This document shows, piece after piece, positions 15,032-18,888 of a stretch of 18,888 nt of DNA. The notes below the pieces were generated by a model, which saw only the letters and a program-made list of their open reading frames with translations, searched no databases and was not told the DNA's origin. Where the stretch lies: positions 1 through 18,888 of the forward strand of contig JAFRZS010000285.1 of NCBI GenBank assembly GCA_017442445.1, read 5' to 3'. Position 1 is the stretch's first letter, and each line of letters starts with the position of its first letter. The DNA is from Clostridia bacterium (GTDB taxonomy: Bacteria; Bacillota; Clostridia; Oscillospirales; Acutalibacteraceae). A program made the position numbers and the translations under genes.

Positions 15032-15721
15032 ATGAGTATCAGAAAACCGAGAGACATTGACAGAATACCCTTATCCCACACAATTACTTGGATTGTATGC
15101 AGATCGCTTCTGCTTGTATGGGGAATTGCCGCACTCTTTCTCAGCTACAACGTGCAGTTTTTACAGGCAATATTTGCAATAATTTTTACATTCCTCTGGG
15201 ATATGTTTCAGCTGTGGGGCGGTAAAACTTTTATCACAAAAGTTCCGTACTCCTTCCAGACAAAGCTTAATATTTTCATCTGCTTCGGCTGTGTTGTCGG
15301 TACAACAGTAAATAAGCTCACAACCTTTGAGCATATTGACCTTCTTACACACTTTTTGTCGGGCGTTATCTCAGCATCGGTTGCATTTGACCTCGCACTG
15401 ATTGTTCAGGGTAAAAAAAGACCTGTCGGCGTCGCACTCGCTTCAATGTTTGCTCTCTGTGCGGCGATGACAGTTGCGGTCGGTTGGGAATTTTATGAAT
15501 TTTCAATGGACAGATTGTACGGACTTGAGCTTCAGACATCTTTACCGCTTTCAGATGTGGGACTCGTTGACACCATGGTGGATTTCATAGTTTGCTCGGC
15601 AGGTGCAATAATTGCAATGTTATTCTCGGCATTCAAATTTGTCGGTTACATAGGCAAAAATAAAGCTGAGGTAAGAGCAGAATATCTCCTCACCAAACAA
15701 AAACTTAAATCAGGTAAATAA
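15032..15721 (+). CDS. YjdF/DUF2238-like integral membrane protein
   Basis: A 229-residue protein with about six membrane spans and a basic C-terminus (AEYLLTKQKLKSGK). The segments HFLSGVISASVAFDLAL, VGWEFYEFSMDRLYG and GLVDTMVDFIVCSAGAIIAM are the pattern of the YjdF/DUF2238 membrane family, whose function is unknown. The ATG at 15032 is chosen because AAAGGA lies just upstream (overlapping the end of the preceding gene). An upstream in-frame ATG at 14993 would lie inside the lipoprotein gene without a ribosome binding site. It is probably co-transcribed with that gene and ends in a clear terminator. Confidence 0.75.
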   Translation: MSIRKPRDIDRIPLSHTITWIVCRSLLLVWGIAALFLSYNVQFLQAIFAIIFTFLWDMFQLWGGKTFITKVPYSFQTKLNIFICFGCVVGTTVNKLTTFEHIDLLTHFLSGVISASVAFDLALIVQGKKRPVGVALASMFALCAAMTVAVGWEFYEFSMDRLYGLELQTSLPLSDVGLVDTMVDFIVCSAGAIIAMLFSAFKFVGYIGKNKAEVRAEYLLTKQKLKSGK

Positions 15722-15740
15722 AACAACACCTTAATTTATC

Positions 15741-15778
15741 AACCTTATTCCCTTAATCTTTGGGGAATAAGGTTTTTT
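15741..15778 (+). terminator. Intrinsic terminator of the lipoprotein/YjdF-like unit
   Basis: AACCTTATTCCC (15741-15752) pairs perfectly with GGGAATAAGGTT (15763-15774) around a 10-base loop, followed by a T run to 15778. Confidence 0.88.
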
Positions 15779-15786
15779 GCTATCTA

Positions 15787-15825
15787 CTAATAAAAAACAA
15801 AAACACCGAAGAGGAATCTTCGGTG
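15787..15825 (-). terminator. Intrinsic terminator of the AGCS symporter transcript
   Basis: CACCGAAGA and TCTTCGGTG (15804-15812 and 15817-15825) form a 9-bp stem with a 4-base loop. On the minus strand it is followed by T-rich sequence (TTTTTGTTTTTT), so it stops transcription coming from 15974-17296. Between 15826 and 15973 I see no gene, only a perfect 16-bp palindrome AATTTGTTAACAAATT at 15921-15936. Confidence 0.8.
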
Positions 15826-15973
15826 CTTCTGTTTAGGAAAGAGAAACTAATAAAAAGAAATGATGGAAAACTCATTTACTGCTGTTTATTATAAATTGAC
15901 TTTGTGCGTTTCATAGAACAAATTTGTTAACAAATTGTAAACAAAATGTGTTATTTGTGTGTGTTTAGTGCTT

Positions 15974-17296
15974 TCAGGGCTGTTTTACCTCTTTTGACAG
16001 CACAATCAGTGCATATAAGTTGGGAATTGCCATAAGAAAATTAAATATATCCGAAATATTCCACACGGTTTCAAGTTTCATCACACAGCCAAGGAAAGCG
16101 CAGATTATGTAAACAATTTTGTAGGGTAGTTTTGATTTTTCCCCGAATGCGAAGCCTGAGCTTATTTCTCCGTAATATGACCAGCCTATAATCGTCGCAA
16201 ACGAAAATAACACAAGACAGATACTTAAAATATACGGTGCCCAATTTCCGAAAACCGTCGCAAAGGCTTCAATATTAAGCTGTACTCCGTCAGATGTTGA
16301 GCTTGTGTTCCATACACCCGTGCATAAAATTGTCAGCGCCGTGACGGTGCACATTAAAATAGTATCAATAAAAACCTCTGCAATTCCCCACATTCCCTGA
16401 ATTGACGGAGATTTTACATCAGATGCCGCATGGATTATTCCCGTTGTACCGAGTCCGGCTTCGTTTGAAAAAATTCCTCTTGCAATCCCAAAGCGCATCG
16501 CCTTCATTATTCCGTAGCCCATAGTCCCCGAACCGACAGCTCTGAGTGAAAATGCTTCTTTAAAAATTGTTCTGAAAACCGGGAGAATATTATCGGAAAA
16601 TTTTATTATTACTATAAAGGAAGATATGAGAAAAATTCCGCTCATAAGCGGTACAATTTTTTCTGTGAATTTTGCTATTCTTCTGAGTCCTCCGAAAATG
16701 ACAACGCTTACAAAAAAAGCTGTGACAATTCCGCTGACCGCAGGCGGCACCGAAAAACTTTTACCGAGAGATAGGGAAACGGAATTAGCCTGCGTCATAT
16801 TGCCGATTCCGAATGCAGAAAATGTGCAGAGTGCGGAAAAAATCACAGCAAGAAAATCAGAACCTACTCCGTTTTTCAAGTATGCCGATGCTCCTCCGAA
16901 CCACTCACCTTTTTTATTTTTGAAACGGTATTTTACGGACAGAAAATTTTCACAGTATGCTGTAATCATTCCGAAAAAAGCCGAAACCCACATCCAGAAG
17001 ACCGCACCCGCACCGCCTTGTGCTATTGCTGTTGCAACTCCCACAATATTTCCTGTGCCGACACACGCCGCAAGTGATGAAAAAAGCGCCTGTGACTGAG
17101 ATATTGAATTTTTATCGTCGGTTTTTCTGACCTCTTTTTTGAAAAGCGATAAGATTGTACTCTTAAACCAAACGCCGATTTTAAAAGCTTGAAAAAATTT
17201 TAATCTGAAGGATAAATATATACCTACGCCTAAAAATGCGACCAAAGAGAACGGGCCCCAGAGAAATTCGCTGATTCTTGAAATAAAATATGCCAT
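15974..17296 (-). CDS. Sodium:alanine/glycine symporter (AGCS family)
   Basis: Secondary transporter that imports small neutral amino acids (alanine, glycine, possibly glutamine) with sodium. The 440-residue protein has about ten membrane spans. The AGCS family motifs are clear: SSLAACVGTGNIVGVATAIAQGGAGAVFWMW (about 72-102) and ARGIFSNEAGLGTTGIIHAA in the central region, followed by WGIAEVFIDTILMCTVTAL. GGAGG lies 6 nt before the ATG. The gene is divergent from the radical SAM gene across about 105 AT-rich bases and has its own terminator. The exact amino acid cannot be told from the sequence. Confidence 0.93.
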   Translation of the reverse strand: MAYFISRISEFLWGPFSLVAFLGVGIYLSFRLKFFQAFKIGVWFKSTILSLFKKEVRKTDDKNSISQSQALFSSLAACVGTGNIVGVATAIAQGGAGAVFWMWVSAFFGMITAYCENFLSVKYRFKNKKGEWFGGASAYLKNGVGSDFLAVIFSALCTFSAFGIGNMTQANSVSLSLGKSFSVPPAVSGIVTAFFVSVVIFGGLRRIAKFTEKIVPLMSGIFLISSFIVIIKFSDNILPVFRTIFKEAFSLRAVGSGTMGYGIMKAMRFGIARGIFSNEAGLGTTGIIHAASDVKSPSIQGMWGIAEVFIDTILMCTVTALTILCTGVWNTSSTSDGVQLNIEAFATVFGNWAPYILSICLVLFSFATIIGWSYYGEISSGFAFGEKSKLPYKIVYIICAFLGCVMKLETVWNISDIFNFLMAIPNLYALIVLSKEVKQP

Positions 17297-17322
17297 TTAT
17301 TTCCTCCGATTAAGAAAAACTC

Positions 17323-17356
17323 TTGTTTTTTCGTCCATCATATTATATAATATAAT
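17323..17356 (+). promoter_or_regulatory. Promoter of the radical SAM gene
   Basis: TTGTTT at 17323-17328 and TATAAT at 17346-17351 with a 17-base spacer. A second TATAAT overlaps at 17351-17356. The AT-rich core also contains TATAAT on the other strand, so the AGCS gene may start from the same region, although I found no good -35 for it. Confidence 0.65.
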
Positions 17357-17401
17357 TTAACTGCACTATTTTTTGACAAATGGAAAGGAATCTCTACAGC
17401 T

Positions 17402-18808
17402 ATGACTTTTAAAGAAAAAACCGAGAGAGCTATTGTCGGACAGATTGTAAAAAGACTCTTGAAATATGTTAAAAAAGACCCTGATAAAAATATGCCCAAG
17501 CTTGTCGGTTTTGCAGAAATGTTTGTCGGTAAAATCTTCCCTTCCGACAACTTCAGAAAACTTAAAGAAGGCGCCGCTGACCCCAATAATAACTGGACAG
17601 GTCTCGCCAAGAAAATGATAACTGAGATTGACGAAAATATCGTTCTTAAAATGATACTCGCTTTCGGTCTCGGTGCAGGTGTTCACGGAACAAAAACAGT
17701 CAGAGCAAACAGAGAAAAATATGACTGCAATTTCCCTTGGGTTATTCTCATGTCCCCGACCAGCGCTTGTAATTTAAGATGTAAGGGTTGCTGGGCAGCA
17801 GAGTACGATAACAAAAAAGAACTCACTTATGACGAAATGGATTCCATTGTTACTCAGGGCAGAGAGCTCGGCACACATTTCTATATGTTCACAGGCGGCG
17901 AACCGCTTATCAGAAAGAATGATATCTTAAAGCTTTGCAGAAAATTTCAGGACTGTGTATTTTTAGTTTATACAAACTCCACTCTTATTGATGAAAAATT
18001 CTGCGAAGAAGTAAAAGAAGTCGGCAACCTCACATTCGCACTTTCAATTGAAGGCAGTGAAGAAAGTAACGATGCCCGCAGAGGTGACGGAATCCACAAA
18101 ACCGTTCTTTCAAAAATGGAGCTTATGAAAAAGCACAAGCTTCTTTACGGAATTTCAGTATGCTACACATCACAGAATCTTGAAGCTGTAACATCTGACG
18201 AGTTTGTTGATAAGATGATTGAAATGGGAGTTAAATTCTCCTGGTATTTCAATTATATGCCCGTAGGCGCTCATGCAGTACCCGATCTCATTCCGAGAGT
18301 TGAGCAGAGAAAAGAACTTTATCATTGGTTGAGAAAAGTCCGTAATTCAAAAACAGGCAAAAAAATGTTTATTGTCGATTTCCAGAATGACGGCGAATAT
18401 GTCGGCGGATGTATCGCAGGCGGCAGAAACTATTTCCATGTAAATCCTGCAGGAGATATTGAGCCTTGCGTATTCATTCATTTTGCGGATTCCAATATCA
18501 GAGAACACACACTCTTACAGGCACTTAATAATCCGCTTTTCCAGGAATATTATCATAATCAGCCTTTCAACGACAATCACCTCAGACCTTGTCCGATGCT
18601 TGAAAATCCTGAAAAGCTGAGAGAAATGATAAAGAAAACAGGTGCAAAATCAACCGACTTCCTTGCACCCGAAGATGTTGACACGGTCTGTGCGCGTTGC
18701 GATAAGTTTGCACAGGCATGGAAGGACGAAGCACAGAAGCTCTGGGACTCAACACCTCACCCCAACCCCAAAACACAATACTACAGAGATAAAAAAAATA
18801 ACCGCTGA
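17402..18808 (+). CDS. Radical SAM protein with SPASM-like C-terminal cysteines
   Basis: Cytoplasmic iron-sulfur enzyme of 468 residues; the substrate is unknown. The N-terminal region (about 1-110) is helical and not recognised. The radical SAM core follows: CNLRCKGC with Cys123, Cys127 and Cys130 binds the SAM-cleaving 4Fe-4S cluster, and GGEP is at 165-168. In the C-terminal third, Cys337 (GGCIAGG), Cys356 (IEPCVF), Cys397 (RPCPML), Cys430 and Cys433 (VCARC) suggest at least one auxiliary cluster of SPASM/twitch type. No precursor peptide or obvious partner gene is nearby; the upstream neighbour is a divergent transporter. The ribosome binding site (AAAGGA) is unusually far, about 12 nt from the ATG. 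Confidence 0.9.
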   Translation: MTFKEKTERAIVGQIVKRLLKYVKKDPDKNMPKLVGFAEMFVGKIFPSDNFRKLKEGAADPNNNWTGLAKKMITEIDENIVLKMILAFGLGAGVHGTKTVRANREKYDCNFPWVILMSPTSACNLRCKGCWAAEYDNKKELTYDEMDSIVTQGRELGTHFYMFTGGEPLIRKNDILKLCRKFQDCVFLVYTNSTLIDEKFCEEVKEVGNLTFALSIEGSEESNDARRGDGIHKTVLSKMELMKKHKLLYGISVCYTSQNLEAVTSDEFVDKMIEMGVKFSWYFNYMPVGAHAVPDLIPRVEQRKELYHWLRKVRNSKTGKKMFIVDFQNDGEYVGGCIAGGRNYFHVNPAGDIEPCVFIHFADSNIREHTLLQALNNPLFQEYYHNQPFNDNHLRPCPMLENPEKLREMIKKTGAKSTDFLAPEDVDTVCARCDKFAQAWKDEAQKLWDSTPHPNPKTQYYRDKKNNR

Positions 18809-18823
18809 TGCGGTTATTTTTTT
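18796..18823 (+). terminator. Intrinsic terminator overlapping the radical SAM stop codon
   Basis: AAATAACCGC (18796-18805) pairs with GCGGTTATTT (18810-18819) around the loop TGAT, followed by T to 18823. The loop contains the TGA stop codon (18806-18808), so the last codons of the gene form the 5' half of the terminator. Confidence 0.88.
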
Positions 18824-18878
18824 AATGCAAAGTGCAAAACGCAAAGTGCAAAACGAAGGGTGGGTTTCACCCACACCC
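18824..18878 (+). repeat. Heptad-plus-hairpin intergenic repeat, copy 3
   Basis: Four 7-base units (AATGCAA, AGTGCAA, AACGCAA, AGTGCAA) and a partial fifth (AACGAA) are followed by a hairpin GTGGGT/ACCCAC with a 3-base loop (18860-18874), ending in ACCC. It begins immediately after the terminator of the radical SAM gene, in the same orientation as that gene, and closely resembles copy 1 at 1104-1158. Confidence 0.75.
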
Positions 18879-18888
18879 ATTATAAAAT

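Noticed and set aside
16626..17099. Long open frame antisense to the AGCS symporter
   Set aside because: It is a by-product of the codon pattern of the real gene. It has no family features and lies fully within a conserved transporter gene.
18824..18857. Heptad repeats as a CRISPR array or microsatellite locus
   Set aside because: Units are 7 bases with no spacers, no cas genes are present, and the run is tied to a hairpin at each of three sites.

Overview
The window looks like a chromosomal segment of a low-GC Gram-positive bacterium of the class Clostridia, probably in the Oscillospirales/Ruminococcaceae area. This is inferred from AT-rich codon use, strong GGAGG-type ribosome binding sites, lipoproteins with Gram-positive lipoboxes, a PdaA-type muramic delta-lactam deacetylase (a spore-cortex function), a YfhO-family protein and a two-domain Sua5. 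I see no phage, transposase, CRISPR array, tRNA or rRNA. Most genes are housekeeping. The unusual material lies in the intergenic DNA and in one ABC exporter locus.

Layout. (1) 1-7103, minus strand: read in transcription order, a DUF1624 acyltransferase-like membrane protein, a YfhO-family membrane protein, prfA (release factor 1), a hexapeptide-repeat acetyltransferase, sua5 (tRNA t6A synthesis), coaE (dephospho-CoA kinase) and a lytic transglycosylase cut by the window edge. Several neighbours are 2-9 nt apart or overlap by 4 nt, which suggests co-transcription and coupled translation. (2) 7169-8095, plus strand: a three-domain S1 RNA-binding protein, divergent from the first block. (3) 8096-8604: a gene-free 509-base stretch holding a repeat element, a perfect 42-bp palindrome, and what looks like an independent small-RNA gene with a near-consensus promoter, a long hairpin and two tandem intrinsic terminators. 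(4) 8605-12268: an ABC exporter pair. The ATPase has non-consensus residues at four catalytic positions, and the permease appears to have lost its C-terminal end. (5) 12249-12758, minus: trmL, overlapping the permease tail to tail. (6) 12891-15721, plus: a small membrane protein and a PdaA-type lipoprotein deacetylase, then, behind its own promoter, a PrsA/SurA-like lipoprotein and a YjdF-like membrane protein. (7) 15974-17296, minus: an AGCS sodium/amino-acid symporter, divergent from (8) a radical SAM/SPASM-like protein at 17402-18808.

Two intergenic repeat families stand out. One has heptad repeats (consensus close to AATGCAG) followed by a small GC-rich hairpin. It occurs three times, always in the orientation of the gene just upstream. 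The other is a single palindromic MITE-like element between prfA and the acetyltransferase. The best candidate for something undescribed is the small-RNA gene at 8208-8473, where one segment can pair either with the 5' end or with a downstream segment. Its identity cannot be settled from this sequence alone.
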